From contig NZ_AZFN01000010.1 in assembly GCF_001434365.1 (NCBI RefSeq), forward strand, positions 1 through 64,000: a stretch of 64,000 nucleotides of DNA, written 5' to 3'. This DNA is from Limosilactobacillus gastricus DSM 16045. GTDB taxonomy: Bacteria; Bacillota; Bacilli; Lactobacillales; Lactobacillaceae. A program made the translations under genes and the position numbers. Positions 15,671 to 25,203 of this stretch are shown here, piece by piece; within the stretch, counting starts at the first letter, position 1; the number at the start of each line of letters is the position of its first letter. Under the pieces are notes generated by a model that saw only the letters and a program-made list of their open reading frames with translations, searched no databases and was not told the DNA's origin.

Positions 15671-16948
15671 ATGAAAATTTATCAAGAAGATTTAGCCACC
15701 ATGAAACGCATCGTTGATGACTACACACAAGAGACGGTCGACTTTGAAATTGAACAGACTGTCCAAACTATCATCCAAAATGTAATTAAAAATGGTGATC
15801 AAGCGCTGAAAGATTACAGTAAAAAATTTGATCAAGTTGATTTAGATAAGTTATTGGTTGAGCCCAGCGAATTAGAAGCGGCTTACGGCACCATTGATGA
15901 CGATCTAAAGGCATCGCTCTTAACGGCTAAGGATAATATTACGGCCTTTCATGAATTAGAAAAGGAAACGGGCTTTGTGGATGTCTCAACTCCCGGAATT
16001 GTACGTGGTCAAAAACTAACCGCTCTTAAACGAGTGGGCTTATATGTGCCAGGTGGGACAGCTGCTTACCCTTCCACGATTTTGATGAATGCAATTCCAG
16101 CTAAAATTGCGGGAGTTCAAGAATTAGTGATGATTACGCCTCCACAAAAGGATGGTATTAATCCGGCAGTTTTAGCGGCAGCTAAGATTGGGGGAGTCGA
16201 TGCCGTTTATCAGGTTGGTGGAGCACAAGGAATTGCGGCCTTAGCATATGGAACCGAAACGATTCCGGCGGTCGATAAAATTGTGGGGCCAGGAAATATT
16301 TTTGTTGCGACCGCGAAAAAACAGGTCTTTGGCCAAGTCGCAATTGACATGGTAGCTGGCCCTTCAGAAATCGGTATTTTGGCTGACGCCAATGCTAGAC
16401 CAAGTGAACTGGCAGCGGATTTATTATCCCAAGCAGAACATGACCGCCGGGCACGAGCCATGTTGGTAACGGATAGCCTTGACTTAGCACAAGCAGTTTC
16501 AAAAGAGGTTGATCAGCAGTTGACAACCCTACCCCGTCAGGAAATTGCCCAAGCCGCCATCAATGATCGCAGCTTTATTGCTGTTATGCCAAAAGTGACG
16601 GAAATGTTTGATTTAATGAATGCCATTGCACCAGAACATTTAGAAATCGCCTTTGATAACCCGAGTCAATATTTAGGTTTGGTTGAAAATGCCGGTTCGG
16701 TTTTCTTAGGGCGATTTTCGACAGAACCGCTTGGGGATTACTTAGCAGGACCCAATCATGTGTTACCAACCGGCGGGACGGCTCGTTTTTCTTCGCCCTT
16801 GGGCGTCTACGATTTTGTGAAGCGGACGCAGTTCTTACAATATTCAGCCGAACAATTGGCAAATGTTGCTGATAAAGTCACAAAATTTGCACGTACGGAA
16901 GGACTTGAAGCACACGCGCGGGCAATTGAAGCAAGGTTTAAGGATTAG
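15671..16948 (+). CDS. hisD: Histidinol dehydrogenase
   Basis: HisD oxidises L-histidinol to L-histidine in two NAD-dependent steps. The 425-residue protein has the family blocks LYVPGGTAAYPST, KIVGPGNIFVATAKK, MVAGPSEIGILAD and AEHDRRA (zinc-binding and general-base region), plus PNHVLPTGGTARFSSPL. The length is typical. It starts 10 bases after hisG with a GAGGAT site. Confidence 0.97.
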   Translation: MKIYQEDLATMKRIVDDYTQETVDFEIEQTVQTIIQNVIKNGDQALKDYSKKFDQVDLDKLLVEPSELEAAYGTIDDDLKASLLTAKDNITAFHELEKETGFVDVSTPGIVRGQKLTALKRVGLYVPGGTAAYPSTILMNAIPAKIAGVQELVMITPPQKDGINPAVLAAAKIGGVDAVYQVGGAQGIAALAYGTETIPAVDKIVGPGNIFVATAKKQVFGQVAIDMVAGPSEIGILADANARPSELAADLLSQAEHDRRARAMLVTDSLDLAQAVSKEVDQQLTTLPRQEIAQAAINDRSFIAVMPKVTEMFDLMNAIAPEHLEIAFDNPSQYLGLVENAGSVFLGRFSTEPLGDYLAGPNHVLPTGGTARFSSPLGVYDFVKRTQFLQYSAEQLANVADKVTKFARTEGLEAHARAIEARFKD

Positions 16949-16960
16949 GAGGACACGGCA

Positions 16961-17545
16961 ATGCGGACAGCCACGATTACTCGTCAAACTGGTGAAACCA
17001 AAATTACGGTTGAACTAAATTTAGATCAGCAAACCGGAGTAGCCATCCAAACCGGGATCGGTTATTTCGATCACATGTTAAATTTATTTGCTAAGCATGG
17101 CCGCTTTGGCCTGAGGGTCACGGCTCAGGGAGATTTAGAAGTTGATGCTCACCATACGGTCGAAGATACGGGAATTGTACTTGGAGAATGTTTTAAGCAG
17201 GCTTTAGGCGTCAAATCCCAGATAGAACGTTATGGTGACGCATGGGTCCCGATGGATGAAGTATTGGCCCAAGTAGTGGTGGACTTAAGTGGGCGATCCT
17301 ACCTAGTTTTTGATAGCGAGTTTGAAAATCCGCGGTTAGGTGATTATGAAACCGAAGTAACGGAAGACTTTTTCCAAGCCGTCGCCTTTGCGGCCGAAAT
17401 GAATCTACATGCGCGTATTTTATATGGCCGAAATACGCACCATAAAATTGAAGCGCTCTTTAAAGCGTTTGCGCGGGCAATGCGCAAGGCCGTTACTATT
17501 AATCCCGAAATCGTGGGTGTTAATTCCACGAAAGGGGTGATCTGA
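16961..17545 (+). CDS. hisB: Imidazoleglycerol-phosphate dehydratase
   Basis: HisB removes water from imidazoleglycerol phosphate. This is the monofunctional 194-residue form, without the phosphatase domain, consistent with a separate PHP phosphatase upstream. The repeated manganese-binding histidine motifs are seen as [17 protein letters not shown] and the symmetric [16 protein letters not shown]. It shares its last base with the first base of hisH. Confidence 0.97.
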   Translation: MRTATITRQTGETKITVELNLDQQTGVAIQTGIGYFDHMLNLFAKHGRFGLRVTAQGDLEVDAHHTVEDTGIVLGECFKQALGVKSQIERYGDAWVPMDEVLAQVVVDLSGRSYLVFDSEFENPRLGDYETEVTEDFFQAVAFAAEMNLHARILYGRNTHHKIEALFKAFARAMRKAVTINPEIVGVNSTKGVI

Positions 17546-18153
17546 TGATTGCCATTATAGATTACGGCGCAGGGAACACTTTTAATGTTCAAAAAGCTTT
17601 TGATTTTTTAGGGGTTGAAACCATACTAACTAGTGACCCCAAGGTAATTGATCAATCTTCGGCTTTAATTTTACCTGGAGTGGGGGCTTTTAAAGCGGCA
17701 ATGGATAACTTACAAGCGGCTGGCCTAGTCGAAATTATTAAAACTACAGTGGCTAATGGCAAACCTTTGCTAGGAATTTGTTTGGGCATGCAGATGCTGT
17801 TTAATTATTCAGAAGAGTATGGTCAGACTGCTGGCCTTGGTTTGATTCCCGGCAAGGTTGTAGCGATTCCCGATGGCGATTTATTGGTTCCGCAAATGGG
17901 ATGGAACCAACAAATTCTCCATAATTCATCGAGTGTCTTCAAAGAAGTGGCGAATCAGTATACTTATTTTGTTCATTCTTATTATGCCCAAACTGATCCC
18001 CAATATATTACCTCAACGGTTGAGTATGGCGTTCAAGTGCCAGCGATTGTGGAACATGATCAAGTAATTGGGATGCAATTTCACCCTGAAAAAAGTGGTC
18101 AAGTTGGCTTACAGTTACTGAAAGATTTTGTGGAAAAGGTGGTGACAAAATGA
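17545..18153 (+). CDS. hisH: Imidazole glycerol phosphate synthase, glutaminase subunit HisH
   Basis: HisH supplies ammonia from glutamine to HisF. The 202-residue class I amidotransferase has an intact nucleophile motif GICLGMQ and an intact HPEKSG triad motif near the C-terminus. Its intact triad is a useful contrast to the CarA-like protein at 9.1 kb. The start overlaps the hisB stop and the stop overlaps hisA. Confidence 0.97.
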   Translation: MIAIIDYGAGNTFNVQKAFDFLGVETILTSDPKVIDQSSALILPGVGAFKAAMDNLQAAGLVEIIKTTVANGKPLLGICLGMQMLFNYSEEYGQTAGLGLIPGKVVAIPDGDLLVPQMGWNQQILHNSSSVFKEVANQYTYFVHSYYAQTDPQYITSTVEYGVQVPAIVEHDQVIGMQFHPEKSGQVGLQLLKDFVEKVVTK

Positions 18154-18875
18154 TTATTCCAGCCATTGATATGCAAAATGGGAGAAGCGTTCGTCTCTAC
18201 CAAGGTGATTTTGCGGCGGAAACCTTAATTAATGAGTCGCCTTTACAACAAGCTCATCAATATCAGGCGGCCGGCATTCGCGTCATTCATCTGGTTGATC
18301 TTGATGGAGCCAAAGTCGGTCATCCGGTTAATCAAGCAATTGTTGAAACGATTACTCATCAATTTTCCGGTCAAGTTGAAATTGGAGGCGGAATTCGGAC
18401 GGTTAAGGATGTTCAAAGCTACTTCGAGATAGGGGTTGACCGAGTTATTTTAGGTTCGATTGCTTTAAAAGATCCGGATTTAACCAAAAATCTCTTAGCT
18501 CAATACGGTGGAGAAAAAATTGTGATCGGTGTTGATGGTCAAAATGGTCAAGTGGCGACGGAAGGTTGGTTAGATCAATCACAAGTTGCCATGGGGGATT
18601 TAATTGGTCAAATGGTGGCAGCGGGTGCCAAGCACTTTATTGTGACTGACGTTAGTCGCGATGGGGCAATGCAAGGACCCAATGTGAAATTATTAGCTGA
18701 CTTGCAAGCTCGTTTTACGGGGGCAAACATTATTGCTTCTGGAGGAATTCGGGATTTAAATGATATTAAGGAATTACAAAAGCAAGGGATTCATGATAGT
18801 GTGGTTGGTCGATCCCTATATGAAGGGACGATTAGTCTCGCGGAGATTGCAGAGGTGAACCGTCATGTTAGCTAA
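18150..18875 (+). CDS. hisA: ProFAR isomerase HisA
   Basis: HisA performs the Amadori rearrangement of ProFAR to PRFAR. The 241-residue TIM barrel begins IIPAIDMQNG, with D7 as a catalytic acid. It has the phosphate-binding GGGIRT and SGGIRD loops and the second acid in VTDVSRDG. ATGA-type overlap with hisH and an 11-base overlap with hisF indicate coupled translation. Confidence 0.97.
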   Translation: MIIPAIDMQNGRSVRLYQGDFAAETLINESPLQQAHQYQAAGIRVIHLVDLDGAKVGHPVNQAIVETITHQFSGQVEIGGGIRTVKDVQSYFEIGVDRVILGSIALKDPDLTKNLLAQYGGEKIVIGVDGQNGQVATEGWLDQSQVAMGDLIGQMVAAGAKHFIVTDVSRDGAMQGPNVKLLADLQARFTGANIIASGGIRDLNDIKELQKQGIHDSVVGRSLYEGTISLAEIAEVNRHVS

Positions 18876-19623
18876 ACGAATTATTCCTTGTCTTGATGTA
18901 GATAATGGTCGAGTCAAAAAGGGCGTTAATTTTGTTAATTTGACCGATGTTGGGGATCCAGTCGAAATTGCGCGCGCCTATGAACAACAGGGAGCTGACG
19001 AGCTAGTCTTTTTGGATATCACTGCGACCAATCAACATCGTCATCCAATTACCGAAACCGTTGAAGCGGTTTCTCGACAGGTTTTCATGCCCCTTACTGT
19101 TGGTGGAGGAATAAATACCTTGGATGATATCCAAGCCTTGTTACGGGCCGGAGCAGATAAAGTATCGATTAATTCTGCCTCAGTCAAGAATCCAGACTTA
19201 ATTTCTCAAGCGGCTCAACGCTTTGGGAATCAGTGTGTTGTGGTCGCCATTGATGTAAAGACCGATCCCCAAAGTGGCCAAAAACTGGTTTATACACATG
19301 GTGGTCAACAAGCAACCAATTTAGAAGCTATTGCTTGGGCAAAAGAGGTGGTGCAACGTGGTGCTGGTGAATTATTAGTGACCAGTATGGATCATGATGG
19401 CACTAAACAGGGCTTTGATGTTGATTTCTATCGGCAACTGACGGCGGCCGTTGAGGTACCCGTGATTGCTTCTGGGGGTGCCGGTAAAGTAGAAGATTTT
19501 GCCCAAGTTTTCCTACAGTCAAAGGTTACCGGAGCGCTAGCGGCATCTGTTTTTCATTTTGGCGAATTAAATATTAAAGAGGTCAAAGATTATGTTCGTT
19601 CCCAAGGGGTGGTGATGAGATGA
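18865..19623 (+). CDS. hisF: Imidazole glycerol phosphate synthase, cyclase subunit HisF
   Basis: HisF uses ammonia from HisH to close the imidazole ring, yielding imidazoleglycerol phosphate and AICAR. The 252-residue barrel shows the catalytic aspartates in [11 protein letters not shown] and VVAIDVK, the VGGGI and ASGGAG phosphate loops and TSMDHDGTK. It overlaps hisI by 4 bases (ATGA). Confidence 0.97.
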   Translation: MLAKRIIPCLDVDNGRVKKGVNFVNLTDVGDPVEIARAYEQQGADELVFLDITATNQHRHPITETVEAVSRQVFMPLTVGGGINTLDDIQALLRAGADKVSINSASVKNPDLISQAAQRFGNQCVVVAIDVKTDPQSGQKLVYTHGGQQATNLEAIAWAKEVVQRGAGELLVTSMDHDGTKQGFDVDFYRQLTAAVEVPVIASGGAGKVEDFAQVFLQSKVTGALAASVFHFGELNIKEVKDYVRSQGVVMR

Positions 19624-19928
19624 AGCCTAAATTTACGGATGGCTTATTAACTACCGTGGTTGTTGATGATGCCACTGGTGATGTCTTAATGGTGGCTTGG
19701 ATGAATGAAGAAAGTTATCAGTTGACTCTGTCGAGCCATGAAACCTGGTTTTGGTCGCTGTCTCGCCAAGAACTATGGCATAAGGGGGCGACTAGCGGCA
19801 ATACTCAGACCGTTGTTTCGATGACGCTCGATTGTGATGGTGATACCTTATTAGTTCGGGTGAATCCGGCAGGCCCAGCCTGTCATACGGGAGCTCGTTC
19901 CTGTTTTTTTAATCAAGTGGAGGCTTAA
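19620..19928 (+). CDS. hisI: Phosphoribosyl-AMP cyclohydrolase
   Basis: HisI opens the adenine ring of PR-AMP. The 102-residue monofunctional protein has the zinc/magnesium motif [20 protein letters not shown] and the CHTGARSCF terminus, with the conserved cysteines. The pyrophosphohydrolase is a separate gene 3 bases downstream rather than a fused domain. Confidence 0.97.
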   Translation: MKPKFTDGLLTTVVVDDATGDVLMVAWMNEESYQLTLSSHETWFWSLSRQELWHKGATSGNTQTVVSMTLDCDGDTLLVRVNPAGPACHTGARSCFFNQVEA

Positions 19929-19931
19929 GAG

Positions 19932-20252
19932 ATGCAAGATTTAGCACAATTATATGAATTAGTTTTAAACCGGAAAAATAATCCCCAAGTCGGTTCCTAT
20001 ACTGACTATTTATTTACGAAAGGACTAGATAAGATCCTTAAAAAGATTGGTGAAGAGGCGACCGAAGTCATTGTGGCCGCCAAAAATCCTGACAAGAGTG
20101 AATTGCAATATGAAACTGCGGACCTACTGTATCATCTGATGGTGTTGTTAGTAGAACAAGGCGTTTCATATGACGATATTAAGCGTGAACTAGCATCACG
20201 AGAAGGTTTAATGTCCAAAACTCAAGAACGGCGAGAAATTAAAGAATACTAG
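19932..20252 (+). CDS. hisE: Phosphoribosyl-ATP pyrophosphohydrolase
   Basis: HisE removes pyrophosphate from PR-ATP. The 106-residue MazG-like protein has the metal-binding [14 protein letters not shown] and [14 protein letters not shown] helices. It lies between hisI and hisC in the operon. Confidence 0.97.
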   Translation: MQDLAQLYELVLNRKNNPQVGSYTDYLFTKGLDKILKKIGEEATEVIVAAKNPDKSELQYETADLLYHLMVLLVEQGVSYDDIKRELASREGLMSKTQERREIKEY

Positions 20253-20271
20253 AAAATGGGAGGCGTGATTA

Positions 20272-21345
20272 ATGAAAGAAAGTATTAAACATCTCAAGAG
20301 CTATGAACCAGAAACGTCGGTAGAAGAGGTCAAAGCAGAATATCATTTGGATCGGATCGTGCGCTTATCAGCAAATGAAAATCCATATGGGACCTCACCA
20401 AAGGTTAAGGAAGCCATTTTAAATTGGGGCTTTGATGGTAATTACTATCCTGATTCGGAATCAAAGGTTTTACGGAATCAAATTGCTAATTATTGGTCCT
20501 TATCACCGGATCAACTTATTTTTGGCGTTGGTTTAGATGAAATTTTAGAATTGATTTCGCGGACTTTTTTAACGCCAGGCGATGAAGTAGTGGTTCCCGA
20601 TCCAACTTTTTCTGAATATGCTCTACATGCAGAAATTGAAGGGGCCAAGGTGGTTAAAGTTCCAATTAATGCAGAGACGGGCCATAATGATTGGTCTGCC
20701 ATGACCAAGGCCGTTACTCAACAAACTAAATTAGTCTGGCTTTGTAATCCTAATAACCCGACTGGAGTCATCGAAAGTCGGGCAGATATCCAAGCTTTCC
20801 TTGATCAAGTTCCGTCTGACACTTTAGTTTTAGTTGATGAAGCTTATATGGATTTCGCTGATGGGGCTCAGGATATGACCTGTTTTCCATTGTTGAGTCA
20901 GTATCCAAATTTAGCTGTTTTACGGACTTTTTCAAAGGCATATGGTCTGGCCGGTTTTCGGGTTGGTTTTATCGCCATGGCTCCGCAGTTAGCACAATAT
21001 ATGCAAATGATTCGGTTGCCATATAATATCCCGACAGTCTCGCAAATTGCTGCGCAAGCAGCCTTTGCTGACCAAGTCTTTGTCGATCAAGTGGTTGCTA
21101 AAAACCGGGTTGAACGGCAACGTTGGATGGACTTTTTTGATCAAATGGGTGTAAAGTATTTCCCAAGTCAAACCAATTTTATTTATTATCGGGTGGATGA
21201 TGAGCAAGGCTTAGCCGAGGCCTTATTATCCCAAGGGTATCAAATTCGACGTGGCTTCCAGACACATTGGTTAAGAAATACCATTGGCTTGTCGGCTGAC
21301 AATGATCAGATGATGGCCATTACTAAAGAGTTTTTAAAGGCATAA
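20272..21345 (+). CDS. hisC: Histidinol-phosphate aminotransferase
   Basis: HisC transaminates imidazole-acetol phosphate with glutamate. The 357-residue fold-type I PLP enzyme shows SANENPYGTSP at the N-terminus, NPNNPTG, VDEAYMDF and the Schiff-base lysine in TFSKAYGLAGFRVGF. It is the last gene of the his operon, followed by a strong hairpin. Confidence 0.96.
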   Translation: MKESIKHLKSYEPETSVEEVKAEYHLDRIVRLSANENPYGTSPKVKEAILNWGFDGNYYPDSESKVLRNQIANYWSLSPDQLIFGVGLDEILELISRTFLTPGDEVVVPDPTFSEYALHAEIEGAKVVKVPINAETGHNDWSAMTKAVTQQTKLVWLCNPNNPTGVIESRADIQAFLDQVPSDTLVLVDEAYMDFADGAQDMTCFPLLSQYPNLAVLRTFSKAYGLAGFRVGFIAMAPQLAQYMQMIRLPYNIPTVSQIAAQAAFADQVFVDQVVAKNRVERQRWMDFFDQMGVKYFPSQTNFIYYRVDDEQGLAEALLSQGYQIRRGFQTHWLRNTIGLSADNDQMMAITKEFLKA

Positions 21346-21372
21346 TAAAAGCGCCCAACGGGCGCTTTTATT
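21344..21372. terminator. Bidirectional terminator between hisC and thrC
   Basis: AATAAAAGCGCCC and GGGCGCTTTTATT form a 13-base-pair stem with a 3-base loop. It serves both convergent genes, and the thrC stop codon overlaps its edge. Confidence 0.88.
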
Positions 21373-22861
21373 AGTTTAGATCTAAAATATCGCTAATTTT
21401 GGCTTTCATTTCTGCTGGTTTAACAACCGTTTCCGTCCGGTGATCAGGGCCAAAGACGGTTTGAATCCCGGCTGGAGGAGTCGTTTGTAAGTATTTCTCA
21501 AGTTGTTTAATGGCAGGCAAGCCGGCTTCTTCAACTTCATGATCATTTAAAGCTTGGTAAACTGTTTCTGGGAATTTGTAAGGACTAGCTGTTGCCACTA
21601 CGATCATTGGGGTCGAATCACCGGTTTCCTTTTGATATTGATGGGCCACATATGATCCAACAGCGGTGTGGGGGTCAAGCGCATAGTGATCGGCTGTAAA
21701 GACTCGTTTAATTTCTGCACGGATCTCATCTTCACTAGCAAAGCCAGCCGCAAAATCGCTAAGTCGATCATAAACTTTTGCAGGTAGTTGATAATGACTT
21801 TCCGTCGTTAATTGATCCATTAATTGGCTAATTAATTCGTAATCTTGATCAGCGGCGTCGAATAATAAACGCTCCAAATTACTTGAGACCAAAATATCCA
21901 TAGAAGGTGAGATTGTAACGTTAAAATCACGCCGTTTATCATACTCACCAGTTTTAAAGAAGTCAGTTAATACATTGTTGGAATCGGAAGCACAGATTAG
22001 CTTATTGATTGGCAGGCCAAGTTTTTTCGCATAGTAACCAGCTAAAATATCTCCAAAGTTCCCAGTTGGGACACTGAAATTGACCTTATCGCCTACTTGA
22101 ATTACTTCACGCTGCACTAGTTGAGTATAAGCGTTGAAATAGTAGGTAATTTGCGGGATTAAGCGACCAATGTTCATCGAGTTAGCAGATGAGAACTGAT
22201 CATGATGAATCAATAATTGTTCCCGGAAATCCGGATCGTTAAAGATCTGTTTAACGTAGGTTTGGGCATCGTCAAAGTTACCCTCAACGGCGACAATATT
22301 AAGATTATCGCCAGGTTGAGTAAACATTTGTTTTAATTGAATTGGGGCCACCCCGTTGTGTGGATAAAAGACAATTACTTGCGTTCCGTCAACATCTTGA
22401 AAACCACACATGGAAGCTGTTCCAGTATCCCCAGAAGTAGCAGTTAGAATGACGATTTTGCGATCAACCTTTTCTAGTTTAATAGCATTCGTCATTAAGT
22501 GAGGCAATGTTTGTAAAGCGACGTCCTTAAAGGCGAGCGTAGGGCCATGGAATAGTTCCAAATAGTATTGACCAGCATGGTCGTCGCTCACTGGGGTAAT
22601 CGTTTGGTCATCCCAGTGATCACCGTAAGCTGCGGCGACAATTTGATCTAATTGTTCGGCTGAATAATCATCAAAAAACCAACCAAGTACTTGACGAGCT
22701 TGTTCCTGGTAGGTTAACTTAACAAATTCTGATAAATTAATGTTCGGTTTTGGAAAGTCGACCGGGACAAACAAACCACCATCATTAGCAAGGCCTTGAA
22801 TCACCGCTTGGGAAGAAGATAAGGTCTGGTCAGTTGTGCCACGGGTACTTCGGTATTGCAT
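21371..22861 (-). CDS. thrC: Threonine synthase
   Basis: ThrC converts O-phosphohomoserine to threonine with PLP. The 496-residue protein is the long form, with N-terminal YRSTRG and the PLP lysine K112 in HGPTLAFKDVALQ. ATSGDTGTA and NSMNIGRLIPQ are also clear. It is transcribed away from hom-thrB, so the pathway genes form a divergent pair with adjoining promoters rather than one operon. Confidence 0.96.
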   Translation of the reverse strand: MQYRSTRGTTDQTLSSSQAVIQGLANDGGLFVPVDFPKPNINLSEFVKLTYQEQARQVLGWFFDDYSAEQLDQIVAAAYGDHWDDQTITPVSDDHAGQYYLELFHGPTLAFKDVALQTLPHLMTNAIKLEKVDRKIVILTATSGDTGTASMCGFQDVDGTQVIVFYPHNGVAPIQLKQMFTQPGDNLNIVAVEGNFDDAQTYVKQIFNDPDFREQLLIHHDQFSSANSMNIGRLIPQITYYFNAYTQLVQREVIQVGDKVNFSVPTGNFGDILAGYYAKKLGLPINKLICASDSNNVLTDFFKTGEYDKRRDFNVTISPSMDILVSSNLERLLFDAADQDYELISQLMDQLTTESHYQLPAKVYDRLSDFAAGFASEDEIRAEIKRVFTADHYALDPHTAVGSYVAHQYQKETGDSTPMIVVATASPYKFPETVYQALNDHEVEEAGLPAIKQLEKYLQTTPPAGIQTVFGPDHRTETVVKPAEMKAKISDILDLN

Positions 22862-22905
22862 AATATTCCTCCAAAAATGCGAATTAATACGAACTATTTT
22901 TAAGT

Positions 22906-22932
22906 ATTATATCCTAATTGTACTGATATCAA
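22906..22932 (-). promoter_or_regulatory. Promoter of thrC
   Basis: On the minus strand TTGATA (22927-22932), a 15-base spacer and TATAAT (22906-22911) form a candidate. The short spacer lowers confidence. It interleaves with the hom promoter. Confidence 0.45.
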
Positions 22933-22946
22933 AAGTGGTTTATGAT
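22918..22946 (+). promoter_or_regulatory. Promoter of hom-thrB
   Basis: TTGTAC (22918-22923), a 17-base spacer and TATGAT (22941-22946) lie 34 bases before the hom start and overlap the opposing thrC promoter. Confidence 0.65.
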
Positions 22947-22979
22947 AAACTAATAAAAAATTAACTTGAGGAGATCAGC

Positions 22980-24269
22980 ATGGAAACAATTAAAATTGGC
23001 CTTATCGGTCTAGGAACAGTAGGTGCTGGAGTTTTAGAAATTATTTCGGACCCCGAGAATCAAGCTAAAATTGAAAATACGATTGGACGTAAATTGGCAG
23101 TTAAGACCATTGTCGTTCATAATCCAAATAAACCGCGGCCCGTTGATACAACCGGCATCAATGTGACGACGGATGTGGATGAGATCGTTAAAGACCCTGA
23201 AATTTCCATCGTTGTTGAAGTGATGGGAGCCATTCATCCCGCCAATGAAATCATTGAAGAGTTATTGCAAGCTGGTAAAAACGTGGTTACGGCAAATAAG
23301 GATTTAATTGCTTCTAATGGACCAAAATTATCAGCTCTCGCCAACGCGAATGGTTGCGATCTAATGTATGAAGCAAGTGTGGCTGGTGGGATTCCGATCT
23401 TACGGACGATTACCAATTCATTTACGGCGGACCAAATCCTGGAAGTTAAGGGGATTGTTAACGGAACCACCAACTATATCTTGACGCAAATGCGGGAAAA
23501 ACAATGGTCCTATGACCATGCTTTGAAGCGGGCTCAAGAATTAGGTTTTGCGGAAGCTGACCCGACCAATGATGTAGCAGGGATTGATGCCGCCTACAAG
23601 ATGATTATTTTAAGTTTATTTGCCTTTGGAACCCAGATTAAGTTATCCGAGTTTAATGTTTCCGGGATCGAAAATATTACAGATCAAGATGTCAAACAAG
23701 CCGGTCAATGGGGCTATGTTATCAAATTAATGGGGGTCGCCAAGTTGGTTAACGAAAAGCTTTTTGTTGAAGTTGCGCCAACCTTAGTAGCAAAGAGTCA
23801 CCCGATGGCGGTGGTTGATAACGAAAACAATGCCGTCATGGTTACCGGAGCGGCGGTTGGTGATACCTTATTCTACGGGCCTGGGGCTGGTGGTTTGCCG
23901 ACTGCCAATAGTGTTTTGAGTGATATCACATCGGAAGCTAAAAATATTACTTTGCAGACAACGGGGAAGTCTTTTAATTCTTATCAACATGAGCGGCAAT
24001 TAGCTGATCCGGCGGATGTTAAGTACAGTTATTATTTAGCGATGACGATGCCAGATGTTTCGGGGCAAATGTTAGCCTTCACCACCTTGATGACGAAGGT
24101 TGGGGCTAGTTTTGAACGGATTGAGCAAACTAACCGGGAAGATAAGTTAGCGGATGTGGCAGTTATTACCCATGCGATGACGAACCAACAATTGGCTGAA
24201 TTAAAACAATTAGTAGCCGAAAGTGAAACCTTAAAACTTGACGCTGCATATAAAGTATTACCATCGTAA
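22980..24269 (+). CDS. hom: Homoserine dehydrogenase
   Basis: Hom reduces aspartate semialdehyde to homoserine with NAD(P)H. The 429-residue protein has an N-terminal Rossmann motif GLIGLGTVGAGV, the catalytic-domain segments VTANKDLIA, GIVNGTTNYIL and AEADPTNDVAGIDAAYK, and a C-terminal ACT domain (from about residue 350) expected to bind threonine. It is followed by thrB after 13 bases, with a GAGGAG ribosome site. Confidence 0.96.
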   Translation: METIKIGLIGLGTVGAGVLEIISDPENQAKIENTIGRKLAVKTIVVHNPNKPRPVDTTGINVTTDVDEIVKDPEISIVVEVMGAIHPANEIIEELLQAGKNVVTANKDLIASNGPKLSALANANGCDLMYEASVAGGIPILRTITNSFTADQILEVKGIVNGTTNYILTQMREKQWSYDHALKRAQELGFAEADPTNDVAGIDAAYKMIILSLFAFGTQIKLSEFNVSGIENITDQDVKQAGQWGYVIKLMGVAKLVNEKLFVEVAPTLVAKSHPMAVVDNENNAVMVTGAAVGDTLFYGPGAGGLPTANSVLSDITSEAKNITLQTTGKSFNSYQHERQLADPADVKYSYYLAMTMPDVSGQMLAFTTLMTKVGASFERIEQTNREDKLADVAVITHAMTNQQLAELKQLVAESETLKLDAAYKVLPS

Positions 24270-24282
24270 GCGAGGAGAAATA

Positions 24283-25149
24283 ATGCGAATTAAGGTACCA
24301 GCATCAAGTGCCAATTTAGGACCTGGCTTTGATTCAATGGGGATGGCGCTAGGCCTATATTTAACGATTGATGTCTTAGAACCAACGGATCATTGGGTAG
24401 TTGATCATGATTTGGAGCAAATTCCACATGATGAACGAAATATGGTTGTTCGGGCCGCCTTAAAAGTAAAGGCGGACTTGGCGCCTCACCATATTGTAGT
24501 CAATTCTCCGATTCCTTTAGCACATGGTTTAGGTAGTTCCTCAAGTTGTAATGTTGGTGGGATCGAACTAGCTAATCAGATCGCGAAGCTACATTTATCG
24601 GCGGAAGAAAAGGTCGAAATCGCCAGTCAAATTGAGGGTCATCCCGATAATGTGGCCCCAACCATTTTAGGGGGAACGGTGATTGGAACTAGTCTACATG
24701 ATCACTTTATTGCCGTAAAAGCTCCCGCCATGCCTTATCAGTTTGTGGCTTACGTGCCGGCCTATAATTTAAAGACCAGTGATAGTCGCAATGCTTTACC
24801 AAACATGATTGGTTTTCATGAGGCAACGCAAGCTAGCGCCATTGCTAATACCCTGGCAGCCGCCTTGTTTGCCCAAGATTATCAAGCCGTAGGGGAATTG
24901 ATGGAAGCCGATATGTTTCATGAACCCTACCGAAGCAAGTTGGTACCAGAATTAGCTCAAGTGAGAGCAATCGCGCACCAACATCAGGCGCTAGCTACCT
25001 ATTTAAGTGGAGCGGGGCCAACGGTAATGACCTTATTACCTGAAGATGCATCTGTGGATGAATTCGTACAAGCTTTAAAAGCTAATGGTTTAGTTGATCC
25101 CGTGATGGTACTACCAATTGCCGAAGCAGGTGTTGAGGTCGAAAATTAG
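24283..25149 (+). CDS. thrB: Homoserine kinase
   Basis: ThrB phosphorylates homoserine, feeding ThrC. The 288-residue GHMP kinase begins MRIKVPASSANLGPGFDSMG, has the ATP loop PLAHGLGSSSSCNVG (about residues 83-97) and a C-terminal SGAGPTVM glycine motif. The ATG at 24283 follows a GCGAGGAG site. An upstream in-frame start inside hom is rejected. Confidence 0.96.
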   Translation: MRIKVPASSANLGPGFDSMGMALGLYLTIDVLEPTDHWVVDHDLEQIPHDERNMVVRAALKVKADLAPHHIVVNSPIPLAHGLGSSSSCNVGGIELANQIAKLHLSAEEKVEIASQIEGHPDNVAPTILGGTVIGTSLHDHFIAVKAPAMPYQFVAYVPAYNLKTSDSRNALPNMIGFHEATQASAIANTLAAALFAQDYQAVGELMEADMFHEPYRSKLVPELAQVRAIAHQHQALATYLSGAGPTVMTLLPEDASVDEFVQALKANGLVDPVMVLPIAEAGVEVEN

Positions 25150-25156
25150 TTAACAT

Positions 25157-25203
25157 AAAAGATCCGTTCGCAGGAAAGTGAGTCCTACAAACGGATCTTT
25201 TTA
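25157..25203. terminator. Bidirectional terminator between thrB and the K+ channel gene
   Basis: AAAAGATCCGTTCG pairs with the AAACGGATCTTTT arm, and an inner pairing of AGGA with TCCT extends it. Ts follow on the plus strand and As precede it for the minus strand. Confidence 0.8.

Noticed and set aside
15540-16862. Minus-strand frames over hisG and hisD
   Set aside because: They are antisense shadows of well-supported histidine genes.
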